Source: Cyclobacteriaceae bacterium
Lineage (GTDB): Bacteria > Bacteroidota > Bacteroidia > Cytophagales > Cyclobacteriaceae
Length of the DNA stretch: 55,271 nucleotides
Assembly (NCBI GenBank): GCA_024644875.1
Contig: JAHEGY010000016.1
Span: forward strand, 1-55,271
Direction: 5' to 3'
The notes under the pieces are model-generated. The model made no database searches. It was given only the letters and a program-made list of their open reading frames with translations, and was not told the DNA's origin. This document shows positions 47,069-55,271 of this stretch, piece by piece (positions within the stretch are counted from its first letter, which is position 1; the number at the start of each line of letters is the position of its first letter). Made by a program: the position numbers and the translations under genes.

Positions 47069-47929
47069 ATGGAGACCATCCGTGAAATCGTTCAATATGA
47101 GATTCTCAGTTTTGGAGATAATAAATTAAGAGCCTATACCCTCCTGATCATTTTGAGCATTTTCCTACTTACCAAAGTATTATTATGGGTAATAAAAAAA
47201 GCACTATATCGTAAAAACAGATTTAATGAATTTGACAATGCCAATACATATGCCATATTTCAAATCATACGGTATATTATCTGGATTATCGCAATAGGTT
47301 TTATTTTAGAAACAATCGGGATAAAAGTTACAGTACTTGTAGCTGGATCAGCAGCATTACTTGTTGGAGTAGGCTTAGGTTTGCAACAAACATTTAACGA
47401 TATTATTTCGGGTGTTATTCTTCTCGCTGAAAGGTCAATCAGGTTAAATGATATACTTGAAATAGATGGAGATATAGTAAAGATCGAAGAAATTGGATTG
47501 AGAACATCCAAAGGATTAAACCGGGATGATATTTCTATCATTATTCCAAATTCCTTAATTACTACAAATAAGGTCATTAACTGGAGTCACCAGTCAAAGA
47601 AAACCCGATTTAAGATAAATGTTGGTGTAGCTTATGGAAGTGATGTTGATCTCGTATTAAAAGTTCTTAAAGATAGTGCGGTTGAACATCCAGAATTAAA
47701 AGATGACAAACTAGTGGATGTGCGATTTGTTGAGTTTAACAACTCTTCCCTCGATTTTCAGATCCTGTTTTTTAGTGAAAATATATTCAGAATAGAAAAA
47801 GTAAAAAGTGATATCAGGAAGACGATCAATAGAAAACTCCTAGAAAATAACATCACAATTCCTTTCCCTCAGATGGATCTTCATCTAAAATCCAACCATA
47901 CGGATATTTTTAAAAATCAGGGAAATTGA
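47069..47929 (+). CDS. Small-conductance mechanosensitive ion channel, MscS family
   Basis: 286 aa from ATG 47069. Three TM helices lie in residues 20-110 with a Gly/Ala-rich pore helix (AGSAALLVGVGLGLQQTF). The beta domain follows (GVILLAERSIRLNDILEIDG, IIPNSLI, INWSH) and the C-terminal alpha/beta domain ends near residue 275. This is the standard MscS layout, opening under membrane tension to relieve osmotic downshock. Monocistronic. Confidence 0.92.
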   Translation: METIREIVQYEILSFGDNKLRAYTLLIILSIFLLTKVLLWVIKKALYRKNRFNEFDNANTYAIFQIIRYIIWIIAIGFILETIGIKVTVLVAGSAALLVGVGLGLQQTFNDIISGVILLAERSIRLNDILEIDGDIVKIEEIGLRTSKGLNRDDISIIIPNSLITTNKVINWSHQSKKTRFKINVGVAYGSDVDLVLKVLKDSAVEHPELKDDKLVDVRFVEFNNSSLDFQILFFSENIFRIEKVKSDIRKTINRKLLENNITIPFPQMDLHLKSNHTDIFKNQGN

Positions 47930-47973
47930 ATTAACATATTGACAATCTTATTACTAATCAAAAATAAGTAAAT

Positions 47974-48429
47974 TCAACTTTCCAGGGTTTTCTTCATATT
48001 CCGCCTTAATCCCACCAAAACGGTAAAGCTTATCATGATCATTGCAATTGATAAGGTAATGAGCAGAAAATTCAGGATGGCTTCTTCTGCTGGAGAGCCC
48101 TCTTGACCCTGAGCTGCAATATTCAATATTTTTCCAGCATTAAAAACACTTGCAAACAGGATCCCAAACCAATTGGTGAAGGTACCATAAATTGCTAACC
48201 AGAATGTGATCTTCAGCCATTTTTCTGACAAATCCAGTTTATGCCATATCAGACCCAGCAACACAAGGAACATCCCATTCAATATCCCTTCCAGATGGCT
48301 TGATACCCCCATTCTTGGATTGGCCAAAACAGGCACAATAAGCCCAACAATTAATCCTAAAAGAAAGAGCAATATCCCGTAAAAGATCAGTTTATTTCCC
48401 TGAGTCTTAATTAAAATTGATTTTTCCAT
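47974..48429 (-). CDS. Four-TM membrane protein of the HabB (hydroxyaminobenzene mutase) type
   Basis: 151 aa, four TM helices. The central NPRMGVSSHLEGILNG motif is characteristic of HabB-like proteins and their uncharacterised relatives. HabB rearranges hydroxyaminobenzene to aminophenol; most homologues, which are often labelled hydrogenase-like, have no shown activity, so the reaction should not be assumed here. Monocistronic; overlaps no neighbour. Confidence 0.75.
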   Translation of the reverse strand: MEKSILIKTQGNKLIFYGILLFLLGLIVGLIVPVLANPRMGVSSHLEGILNGMFLVLLGLIWHKLDLSEKWLKITFWLAIYGTFTNWFGILFASVFNAGKILNIAAQGQEGSPAEEAILNFLLITLSIAMIMISFTVLVGLRRNMKKTLES

Positions 48430-48550
48430 GGTGTAGAGATTTTGAATGTTTGATATTATAATTCATCAGGTATCTTAATGAATCCCCAAGGTAATAACTT
48501 TTTGAAATGATGTCCCCCTGAATCAATTAAATAGATAGCAATAACTGTTC

Positions 48551-49456
48551 TTATTCACTAACAATTTCCAGCATATCCCGTATATCGCCTGGGGTTGACA
48601 TGATCTTCGTGAAAGTAACCATTTTCAGATCCGGAAAAGAAAGTGCAATCCTGTAGCGTCCATGCAACATGATCACCCGGCCTCCCATGATCAGCATCTC
48701 ATAGGGCAGGAAAGCTGTGTGTTTTGGTTCTGAAATATCAATCTTTGCGAGGAATTTTGATTCCCCATCTTCACCTGATAACCCAAATCCATACAATTTA
48801 AAATCTTCGCCGGGAATTTCAATTGAATAAATAAGGCTGACATTATCCACACCATTTTTTATATTGGATTCAATTTTAGAGACAGCAGCTTCAAAACTAC
48901 TGAATTGGCGCAATTCAACTGGATCATCAAACCTGGGCATCCCCATCATATACCTGTACTTAACCAAATCGTCCACCTCTATGCCATCCTCAGATCCGAA
49001 ATCTTTCCCACTGTATTGCCCAGACTTCTTCATAACAATTTCCAACTTGCTGCTCAATGAATTATAGTTCTCTTCAACATCCTTATAATTATCTCTAAAA
49101 TAGGCCGTTCCCCAATATGCCGGGTTAGTATAACTTATCAAGGTCTGATTACCCGCTTTAGTTAAACCAATTCTTAATGCAGCAGCAAAACCGGTTTGAC
49201 CTTTTACTTTCTTAACTGCCTGAATCAAGTCTTCTGAACTAATGACCATCACCCAGCGATCAGCATCGTCAGCGGGCATGTAACCCCCCAATACATTGAT
49301 CCCTTCAGCCTCAAGATTTTTCTCCAGATCGGATTTTACTTTTTCAATGGATTCACCCGAAACAGCTCCAAGAATGTAAGGCCGGAGTGTTTGTGCCTGC
49401 AGGTCCTTAAAAAATGGAACCATCATTATTAGCAAAAAATATTGTATCCTTTTCAT
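48551..49456 (-). CDS. Exported protein, possibly with an N-terminal DUF302-like domain
   Basis: 301 aa with a signal peptide (to DLQAQ, residue 22). Residues 30-125 (SIEKVKSDLEKNLEAEG, then RIGLTKAGNQTLISYTNP) have the layout of a DUF302 domain; this is a tentative reading. The C-terminal 170 aa are of unknown type. No catalytic residues stand out. Monocistronic. Confidence 0.55.
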   Translation of the reverse strand: MKRIQYFLLIMMVPFFKDLQAQTLRPYILGAVSGESIEKVKSDLEKNLEAEGINVLGGYMPADDADRWVMVISSEDLIQAVKKVKGQTGFAAALRIGLTKAGNQTLISYTNPAYWGTAYFRDNYKDVEENYNSLSSKLEIVMKKSGQYSGKDFGSEDGIEVDDLVKYRYMMGMPRFDDPVELRQFSSFEAAVSKIESNIKNGVDNVSLIYSIEIPGEDFKLYGFGLSGEDGESKFLAKIDISEPKHTAFLPYEMLIMGGRVIMLHGRYRIALSFPDLKMVTFTKIMSTPGDIRDMLEIVSE

Positions 49457-49686
49457 GTTATAACGAATTTAAACCGGCACAAAAATCACAGATGAACCCA
49501 ATGTTTCAAAATAAAATAATATGATATATAACATATTAAATATTTGATGGAAGCGGATAAAATAAAGTATACATCTCCCATTGGGACAAATAGTTGACCC
49601 CTTGAATATTAATTCTGAAACATATTTACGAAATTGAGGCTAAAGACATGATGAATAAAGAATACATGAAAACATTGAGATAAAAA

Positions 49687-50439
49687 ATGAATCGATTTAT
49701 TAAAAGATTTCTTCTAATCATTGGCATACTGGTAGTAGCGGGCATAATATTTTTTCTAGGTGTATTTCTGAAATTAAGGACCGAAATAGGAAGAATGCAT
49801 CCAGTCGAAACAAAATTGATAACAGACCGGATTTATTCAATACATGATACCATGGTTAATGCCTATCTTATCCGATATAATGGAGGTTATATTATGATCG
49901 ATGCAGGAAATGATCCGGAAATTGTAAGTCAGGAGCTCGAAAAGCTAAATATCAACGAAAACGAAATTACTGCTGTTTTTCTTACACACTCTGATTATGA
50001 TCATGTAGCCTCAATACCTTTATTTGATAATGCGGAGATCTACCTGAACAAAGAGGAATTGCCCATGATCAATGGATCACAGGCCAGGCTACTAATTCAG
50101 TATAATAAGATAGACACCGATCAATATAACCTGTTTGTTGATGGACAATCATTTAATTTCCAGGATATTACAATCCGGTGTATCCATACACCCGGACATA
50201 CCCCGGGTGCTACCTGTTATATTGTAAATGATCAGTACTTATTTACAGGAGATGCGCTGAGCCTTCACGACGGAAAAGTAAATGAATTCATAAAGCTGGC
50301 GACTATGGACCTGGAGACACACAGGAATTCTATTAATAAAATAGGTTCCATTCCGAACATCGAATATATTTTTACCGCACATCACGGTATGTCAGATGAT
50401 TTTGATTTTGCGTTCAGTGATTGGCAGGAGAGCGAATAA
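49687..50439 (+). CDS. Membrane-anchored metallo-beta-lactamase fold hydrolase with altered HxHxDH motif
   Basis: 250 aa with an N-terminal TM (about 8-29). MBL motifs: GGYIMIDAGND, then LTHSDYDHVAS in place of HxHxDH, so H101 and D105-H106 are kept but the second His is Asp103. The later ligands appear as HTPGHTPG (His), FTGDALSLHDG (Asp) and TAHHG (His). The substitution occurs in some MBL subfamilies and may alter the metal site. Followed 28 bp later by an EEP-family gene, likely the same transcript. Confidence 0.85.
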   Translation: MNRFIKRFLLIIGILVVAGIIFFLGVFLKLRTEIGRMHPVETKLITDRIYSIHDTMVNAYLIRYNGGYIMIDAGNDPEIVSQELEKLNINENEITAVFLTHSDYDHVASIPLFDNAEIYLNKEELPMINGSQARLLIQYNKIDTDQYNLFVDGQSFNFQDITIRCIHTPGHTPGATCYIVNDQYLFTGDALSLHDGKVNEFIKLATMDLETHRNSINKIGSIPNIEYIFTAHHGMSDDFDFAFSDWQESE

Positions 50440-50467
50440 ATTTGGGTTTTCAACATGAAATAATACG

Positions 50468-51265
50468 ATGAAATTAATTGTAAGCATTTTACTGGTATTT
50501 TCTCTGAACAGCCACTTAGCCTTATGCCAGGTAAAGGAACCAGCAAGCAGTACATTAAAAATCCTCACCTTTAATATTCTTCATGGGGCCACTACCAAAG
50601 GGGATTTCGACCTGGATGCAATTGCTCGTGTGATCATTGAAAATGATCCGGATCTCGTAGCCTTACAGGAGGTGGATTTTAAAACCAACCGCGCCAGGAA
50701 ATATGATCTTGTAACCGAACTAGGCTGGAGAACTAAAATGGCACCGATTTTCGGAAAAGCTATGGATTTTGATGGTGGTGAATATGGCGAAGGGATCCTG
50801 TCGAAATTTTCATTTATTTCAACGAGGAATGTTGCATTGCCCTACACGCCTGGGAATGAACCCAGAGCAGCGCTCGAAATCTTGACCCTTTTACCTACGG
50901 GTGATACCATTGCTTTTGTTGGCACACACCTGGATCATTTGCGGGATGAAAAAGATCGGGTGGCACAGGTCAGAAAAATAAATGAGGTGTTTTCAGAGAA
51001 TAAATATCCAACCATTCTTGCCGGAGATTTAAATGCTATCCCCGGCAGTACTCCAATCAATATTCTAGAGGAACATTGGATCCCTTCCTACAACAAGGAT
51101 AATCCTACTCCAACTTTTCCTTCTAAGGAACCCAGGGTGAAGATCGATTATGTAATGTATAATCCAGGCAAAAGCTGGAAAGTTCTAGACACCAAGGTTA
51201 TTCAGGATGCGGTTGCCTCGGATCATTGTGCATACCTGGTAACGCTGGAAATAGTTAATAATTGA
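50468..51265 (+). CDS. Exported endonuclease/exonuclease/phosphatase (EEP) family protein
   Basis: 265 aa with signal peptide (to LALCQ, about residue 21). The EEP motifs are in order: LKILTFNILHG, DLVALQEVD, FVGTHLDHL, ILAGDLNAIPGS, KIDYVMYNP and ASDHCAYLVTL. Exported members of this family cleave phosphodiesters in phospholipids or nucleic acids. It probably shares a transcript with the MBL gene. Substrate unknown. Confidence 0.85.
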   Translation: MKLIVSILLVFSLNSHLALCQVKEPASSTLKILTFNILHGATTKGDFDLDAIARVIIENDPDLVALQEVDFKTNRARKYDLVTELGWRTKMAPIFGKAMDFDGGEYGEGILSKFSFISTRNVALPYTPGNEPRAALEILTLLPTGDTIAFVGTHLDHLRDEKDRVAQVRKINEVFSENKYPTILAGDLNAIPGSTPINILEEHWIPSYNKDNPTPTFPSKEPRVKIDYVMYNPGKSWKVLDTKVIQDAVASDHCAYLVTLEIVNN

Positions 51266-51281
51266 TTGATTCCAAGGAATA

Positions 51282-52970
51282 CTAATAACTGACAGCCACA
51301 AGTGTACGTGGAGGCAATTCAGATATTTCCAACTTGTTGGAACCAAGATCACCTCCTATGCTTTGGCCAGATGGAAGTGTCAGCTGAATTTCCGGATTCA
51401 TGGTAAATTCACTTTCCAGTGTAATTTTTACCGGCACATCCTTAAAATTCTCAATAATGATCAGGTCCTCCCCCATCAGGTAAAGTGAAACCATGGTCGG
51501 TGCGTTAAATTTAATTCCGAATGGCTCCAGCATTCTATTTCTCATTTGGGTTACTTCTTCCCTGCTGAGTCGGAGGATATCCCTGGGCTTACCATCTACC
51601 TGCAAAACTTGTACGTTATCAAATTGATCCAAATCTCCTATCTGACCTGCTAATCCATCTGTTACCAAAACAGGTTTCCCTTCGGCAATAAAGTTTTCAA
51701 GTTTGCTATTAAAATCAGGATCCTTGACCATATGGATAGGAAAAAATGCCGCCTCTGCATTCATATCTATTTCTCCTGTAGGTACGAGAGGAATTCCCAG
51801 CATCCCGAGGAAATTGTATATATACGTTTCATCCTTTCTGCTGATTTTTACTCCTGCTGAATCATAAAAAATCTTCGGAGTACTGTTTGGAGGTTTTGTG
51901 GCCAGTATCCCTTTAATCGGTTTCCCATCAATCAATTTTGCCAGTTCAAACAAACCTGGCAACTCCTTCTTAAAAGCTTCAGTATTCGCTATGCCTGTCC
52001 CCTTACGGTTACCATACTCATTGCTTTCCCTGATAAGTCCTCCGTAGGAGAACAACATCAGTTCAGTCGCATCCGCAAGTACCGTTTGACGTGCCTGTTC
52101 CAAATAAGTCTTTTCAGTAGTACCAAGCGCATCGAACCATCCTCCTGCTGTTTTTGCGCCACCAATATCTTTCAGCCAACGCATGATATAGTAAGCTCCG
52201 TACTGCGGAAGATTCAGGCCTTCCGTATCGTTCACGAAATCGTTATCCCTTGTTTCTGTTCCCACCCAGGTAATGTCATAGGATTCTACTTCACCGATCA
52301 CCTCGTATCCACGTTCATGAAAACGGTCATACCATTGTGGAAACTTATTAATTATCTTAACATTAGGATTAACTGCCCGGGCTGGTTTCTGAATATATTC
52401 CCTGCTGATCATATTCATCATATCACACCGATACTCATACATATCCTGGTCCCCACAGGCTTCCAGGCATTCTTCGCATTCACAATCCGTAAACAGGAAA
52501 TCATCGATCATTATTACATCGAAGATCGATGCCGTATATTCAAAAATTTCTTTCAATTCTTGCCGGGTTTTTTCACTGGTATAACAGGCGATCAATTCCC
52601 ATCCCGTAGTTTGCTTGCCAAAATTAACGGTTGTCACACATCCCGAAGCTTCAATGCCTTCCGCTTCAAACCGTTTTTTTGCATTTTCCAACACTTCCCG
52701 TTCAGCTTTATAGCCCCTGAAAGACTCTATAAATACCCGGGTAACGCCCACTTCTTTACACCAGGCAACGGCACTATCGAGGCCCGATTCGGTAGCCAGT
52801 TTATACCGGACATCACCGGAAGCAGTAAAAATTGTCGATACCCGTAATACGTCCTTATTTTTATTGGCCAGCTCCCAGTTACCTGGACTTTGGGGCTCAC
52901 ACGCGACAAATAAAAACATAATGCTCAGAAAAAGAGATGAGAGATAGTTTGCAGGAGTCAATGCTTTCAT
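51282..52970 (-). CDS. Lipoprotein with putative TIM-barrel glycosidase fold and Cys-rich loop
   Basis: 562 aa with lipobox FLFVAC (Cys24). The first 330 residues look like a TIM barrel (SAVAWCKEVGVTRVFIESF, FDVIMIDDFLFTDCECEEC at 150-168, IIGEVESYDITWVG-like segment). The DDFLF motif with Cys163/165/168/172 resembles uncharacterised glycoside-hydrolase-like families in which the Asp pair and a Cys loop sit at the barrel mouth. The rest is a glutamine-amidotransferase-like domain and beta-sandwich. I give no substrate. Converges with the EEP gene. Confidence 0.7.
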   Translation of the reverse strand: MKALTPANYLSSLFLSIMFLFVACEPQSPGNWELANKNKDVLRVSTIFTASGDVRYKLATESGLDSAVAWCKEVGVTRVFIESFRGYKAEREVLENAKKRFEAEGIEASGCVTTVNFGKQTTGWELIACYTSEKTRQELKEIFEYTASIFDVIMIDDFLFTDCECEECLEACGDQDMYEYRCDMMNMISREYIQKPARAVNPNVKIINKFPQWYDRFHERGYEVIGEVESYDITWVGTETRDNDFVNDTEGLNLPQYGAYYIMRWLKDIGGAKTAGGWFDALGTTEKTYLEQARQTVLADATELMLFSYGGLIRESNEYGNRKGTGIANTEAFKKELPGLFELAKLIDGKPIKGILATKPPNSTPKIFYDSAGVKISRKDETYIYNFLGMLGIPLVPTGEIDMNAEAAFFPIHMVKDPDFNSKLENFIAEGKPVLVTDGLAGQIGDLDQFDNVQVLQVDGKPRDILRLSREEVTQMRNRMLEPFGIKFNAPTMVSLYLMGEDLIIIENFKDVPVKITLESEFTMNPEIQLTLPSGQSIGGDLGSNKLEISELPPRTLVAVSY

Positions 52971-53240
52971 AATTGAATTTTGTTTTTTTAAAAAATGTTC
53001 TGAGGTTATCTTAAAAATGAGAATTACCTGAAATTGAAGTTATGAACCATACTTAGATAATCCTAATATAATTTCTCAAATTCAACTATGGATTGAATGT
53101 TGTAAGAAATTAACAATTTAGATATTGAGCAAAATCAATATCTCTCTGGCAAATACACCAAAGAACAATTGTCTTAAAGATCTAAAATTAAAAGACTCTG
53201 AAATACTATTTTTTCAGATTAGTATTGAATGGGCAGTCAA

Positions 53241-53669
53241 TTAATCATTCTCATTTACACAGGGACAAACCCAGTAAATATAATTGGATGTAGAATTGAA
53301 GGATGGATCATGAATTCCACGGGTTTCCGCCAGGTGTTTCTTCGTATGTTCCAGCTCCATATGCTTATCATGATCAGCTTTGGAAGCCCAGGCTTCGGTA
53401 ATACAAAACAGGGTTGGATCAGTATAAGATTGAAACAGAGAATATTCCAGGCATCCGGGTTCTTTGGCGAGGACATCCACCTTACAAGTTGAGAATGATT
53501 CTTTCAGAAGATCCACTTTATCCGGCATAACTTTGATCTCAAAGCGCATAACCACCTTCATGGATTCCTTTTCATGTTCGCAATCAGGATCTATTTCTTT
53601 GTTTTCTGTTTTTCCGGTCAAGGAACCCATCAGGGTAAGTGTCAATATTCCAATTAAAAAGTTTTTCAT
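53241..53669 (-). CDS. Exported antibiotic-biosynthesis-monooxygenase-like (ABM) protein
   Basis: 142 aa from ATG 53669, which gives a signal peptide (MKNFLIGILTLTLMGSLTG). The dimeric alpha/beta-barrel ABM fold follows: VVMRFEIKVMPDKVDLLKESF, EPGCLEYSLFQSYTDPTLFCITEAW, DKHMELEHTKKH. Cytosolic members are quinol monooxygenases; export is less usual. An upstream Met at 53714 would put charged residues ahead of the signal. Confidence 0.75.
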   Translation of the reverse strand: MKNFLIGILTLTLMGSLTGKTENKEIDPDCEHEKESMKVVMRFEIKVMPDKVDLLKESFSTCKVDVLAKEPGCLEYSLFQSYTDPTLFCITEAWASKADHDKHMELEHTKKHLAETRGIHDPSFNSTSNYIYWVCPCVNEND

Positions 53670-53917
53670 CGAAAAAAGTATTTTGTTTTTAAAATTGATT
53701 TTAAGGATCAGCAATATTATTAAAAGTTTTAATTAAAACCGGTATAATAAGTTATTCTAATAATTTATCAAAGTATACTAAACTAGTTATACTATAATTT
53801 ACCAAATTGAGAAAAGTATTGTAACTTTTGAATTAATGCATTTCAATTCAATAATAAAGATGAAAGGGGAGCTTTTGATCGTATATTCAATCTTGAAATT
53901 TTAAAGAAAATACAATC

Positions 53918-54742
53918 ATGCTGGAAATTCCTGAATCAAAAACGATCAGCAGACAGGCTTGTACATCGTTGATGGGTAAAACAATTTCCGAAGTGTTTAC
54001 CGCCACACACAAACATAAGTTCGCTTTCTTTAATGGAGATCCTGCAGGATATGAAAAGCTTTTAAAAGGAAGAAAGGTGAAATCCACGAAAGGACATGGA
54101 ATGTTTGTTGATATTTACTTTGATGAAGATATATGCATGACCATCAGTGAGGGCACCAACATTAGATATTATACCTCTACTGAACCTCCTCCTGAAAAAT
54201 ATCAGCTGCTGATAATATTTGATGATGGAAGTTTTACAGCCTTTACTGTAGCAATGTATGGTGGAATATGGGCATTTAAGGGTGTTTTTGATAATCCATA
54301 CTATCAGGGCAGCCTGAACAGTATCTCTCCCCTGGAAGAAGAATTTGATAAGCCATACTTTGATAACATTTTTAATAATGCTACAAAAAACCTTTCAATG
54401 AAAGCTTTACTGGCAACTAAACAGCGGATACCGGGACTCGGGAACGGTGTTTTACATGATATTTTATTTAACGCGCATCTTCATCCAAAAAGAAAAAAGT
54501 CCGCCGTTAACGATTCCCAGAAGGCTGAACTTTTTAATAGTCTGAAGGTAACTTTAAAAACAATGACTGATTCAGGTGGGAGAAATACTGAAAGAGATCT
54601 CTATGGAAACTTCGGGGGGTATGAGACAATACTCTCGAAAAACACTTTGAAGAATCCCTGCCCGAATTGCGGTGATACAATTGTTAAAGAAGCATATCTG
54701 GGAGGCGCTGTTTATTATTGTCCTGGCTGTCAGCCACTTTAA
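53918..54742 (+). CDS. Fpg/Nei-like protein lacking the catalytic N-terminal proline
   Basis: 274 aa. The fold is clear: N-terminal MLEIPES, GHGMFVDIYF, helix-two-turn-helix ALLATKQRIPGLGNGVLHDILFNA (split over 170s-200), and a C-terminal zinc finger with Cys248, 251, 268 and 271. Canonical Fpg/Nei begin MPEL/GPE; here residue 2 is Leu, not the nucleophilic Pro, while E3, P5 and E6 are kept. The finger Arg five residues before the third Cys is Gly263. Glycosylase activity is therefore doubtful. No paralogue is in the window. Confidence 0.85.
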   Translation: MLEIPESKTISRQACTSLMGKTISEVFTATHKHKFAFFNGDPAGYEKLLKGRKVKSTKGHGMFVDIYFDEDICMTISEGTNIRYYTSTEPPPEKYQLLIIFDDGSFTAFTVAMYGGIWAFKGVFDNPYYQGSLNSISPLEEEFDKPYFDNIFNNATKNLSMKALLATKQRIPGLGNGVLHDILFNAHLHPKRKKSAVNDSQKAELFNSLKVTLKTMTDSGGRNTERDLYGNFGGYETILSKNTLKNPCPNCGDTIVKEAYLGGAVYYCPGCQPL

Positions 54743-54748
54743 TTGTTT

Positions 54749-55087
54749 ATGGATCATGTTTATAAATTATTGGCTATTAAGATAATCCACACCCTGATCT
54801 GGATATTCTTCGCTGGTGCAATCTTTTATATACTATATGCCGGGATCAGCAATAATATAAATATTTATACCTGGATCGCAATTGGACTGGTAATAGGTGA
54901 AGGAATTGTATTGATTCTTTTCAATATGTTCTGCCCTTTGACCATCCTGGCAAGAAAATACACTAATTCCGATAAAGATAATTTCGATATTTTTCTTCCA
55001 GAATGGCTTGCGCGAAACAATAAAATAATTTTTACTATCATTTTTCTTGCTGGATTAATAATCGTGGTATTGAGAGAACTTATTTAA
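54749..55087 (+). CDS. Small membrane protein of unknown function
   Basis: 112 aa from ATG 54749 (a TTG at 54743 is in frame but abuts the previous stop). Three TM helices (about 10-30, 38-58, 90-108). The loop between the second and third carries CPLTILARKY and FDIFLPEWLARNNK, a pattern I have the impression is shared by a family of unnamed Bacteroidota proteins. Six bases after the Fpg/Nei-like gene, so cotranscribed. Function unknown. Confidence 0.7.
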   Translation: MDHVYKLLAIKIIHTLIWIFFAGAIFYILYAGISNNINIYTWIAIGLVIGEGIVLILFNMFCPLTILARKYTNSDKDNFDIFLPEWLARNNKIIFTIIFLAGLIIVVLRELI

Positions 55088-55152
55088 ACCTATGGATATA
55101 TTTATTAGGATCAGTTCTTTTTAAAGGATACTAAAGGTTCTTCTATCCTGAT

Positions 55153-55181
55153 TTTGGCAAGAATGTCAACTGATATTTTTG
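55153..55181 (+). promoter_or_regulatory. Promoter with perfect -7 element near the right edge
   Basis: TTTG at 55153-55156, 17 bp, then TATTTTTG at 55174-55181, an exact TAnnTTTG. The ATG at 55193 is 11 bp downstream. The in-frame ATG at 55163 lies inside the promoter, so 55193 is the better start. Confidence 0.55.
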
Positions 55182-55192
55182 TATATTTCAAC

Positions 55193-55271
55193 ATGAATGA
55201 CCAGGAAATCACAGAATGGTTGCTGCAAGGTGATGTTTCAATCCAATATCAGTTGTACCGGGATTTGCTGG
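55193..55271 (+). CDS. Start of a gene cut by the window edge (prenyltransferase/squalene-cyclase-like N-terminus)
   Basis: 26 codons are present (MNDQEITEWLLQGDVSIQY, then QLYRDLL). The phrase EWLL-GD-SIQYQ-YRDLL resembles the N-terminus of uncharacterised alpha/alpha-toroid proteins related to squalene-hopene cyclase. The rest lies outside the window. The start is supported by the promoter just upstream. Confidence 0.5.
   Translation, partial: MNDQEITEWLLQGDVSIQYQLYRDLL

Overview
The window reads as chromosomal DNA of a member of the Bacteroidota, probably a marine Cytophagia-like lineage. The case rests on several signs: -7 elements of the TAnnTTTG type ahead of several genes, many lipoproteins and Tat signals of the SRRxF(I/V)K type, a DUF5916 barrel protein, a CarboxypepD_reg-like protein, ECF sigma and TPR signalling genes, Spondin_N lipoproteins, and a carotenoid cluster of the kind that makes monocyclic 1'-hydroxylated carotenoids. 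I see no rRNA, tRNA, CRISPR array, insertion sequence or prophage. The assignment is inference; no 16S is present.

Layout. 0.2-6.3 kb (minus strand): a PadR regulator with a three-fold repeated membrane protein, an inositol-phosphatase-family enzyme, a GH2 glycosidase and a DEAD-box helicase. 6.5-9.3 kb (plus): a Tat-exported aldo/keto reductase and a TolB-like lipoprotein. 9.3-12.2 kb (minus): CrtD-like desaturase, CruF-like hydratase and fused CrtYcd-type lycopene cyclase. 12.2-14.6 kb (minus): a translationally overlapping diheme cytochrome / parallel beta-helix pair of the SO2930/SO2929 type. 14.7-17.0 kb (minus): GH26 mannanase with a cellobiose/mannobiose 2-epimerase-like enzyme. 17.2-28.0 kb: exported sugar-related enzymes (amidohydrolase, two Tat TIM-barrel isomerases, PhoD-type phosphatase, Gfo/Idh oxidoreductase, lipoprotein epimerase), plus a CotH-like protein. 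28.1-30.3 kb: DUF5916 outer-membrane protein. 30.6-35.7 kb: a periplasmic TPR-CHAT protease-like protein convergent with an ECF sigma / TPR anti-sigma-like / small protein operon. 36.0-41.6 kb: small CarboxypepD_reg protein, DUF4956 membrane protein, NAD-dependent epimerase, FprA-like flavoprotein, UGT-like glycosyltransferase. 41.7-43.8 kb: Crp/Fnr regulator and a duplicated Spondin_N lipoprotein separated by a near-consensus CRP operator. 44-55 kb: FtsX-type permease, MscS channel, HabB-like membrane protein, MBL and EEP hydrolases, a putative glycosidase, an ABM protein, an aberrant Fpg/Nei homologue and the start of one further gene.

How the parts fit. Much of the window is polysaccharide and sugar handling outside the cytoplasm, without any SusC/SusD pair in view. 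The most system-like novelty is the CHAT / transmembrane TPR anti-sigma / sigma-factor module. It has the parts expected for protease-controlled release of a sigma factor and recalls the TPR-CHAT / Csx30 / sigma arrangement of type III-E CRISPR loci, but without CRISPR and with the protease predicted in the periplasm.
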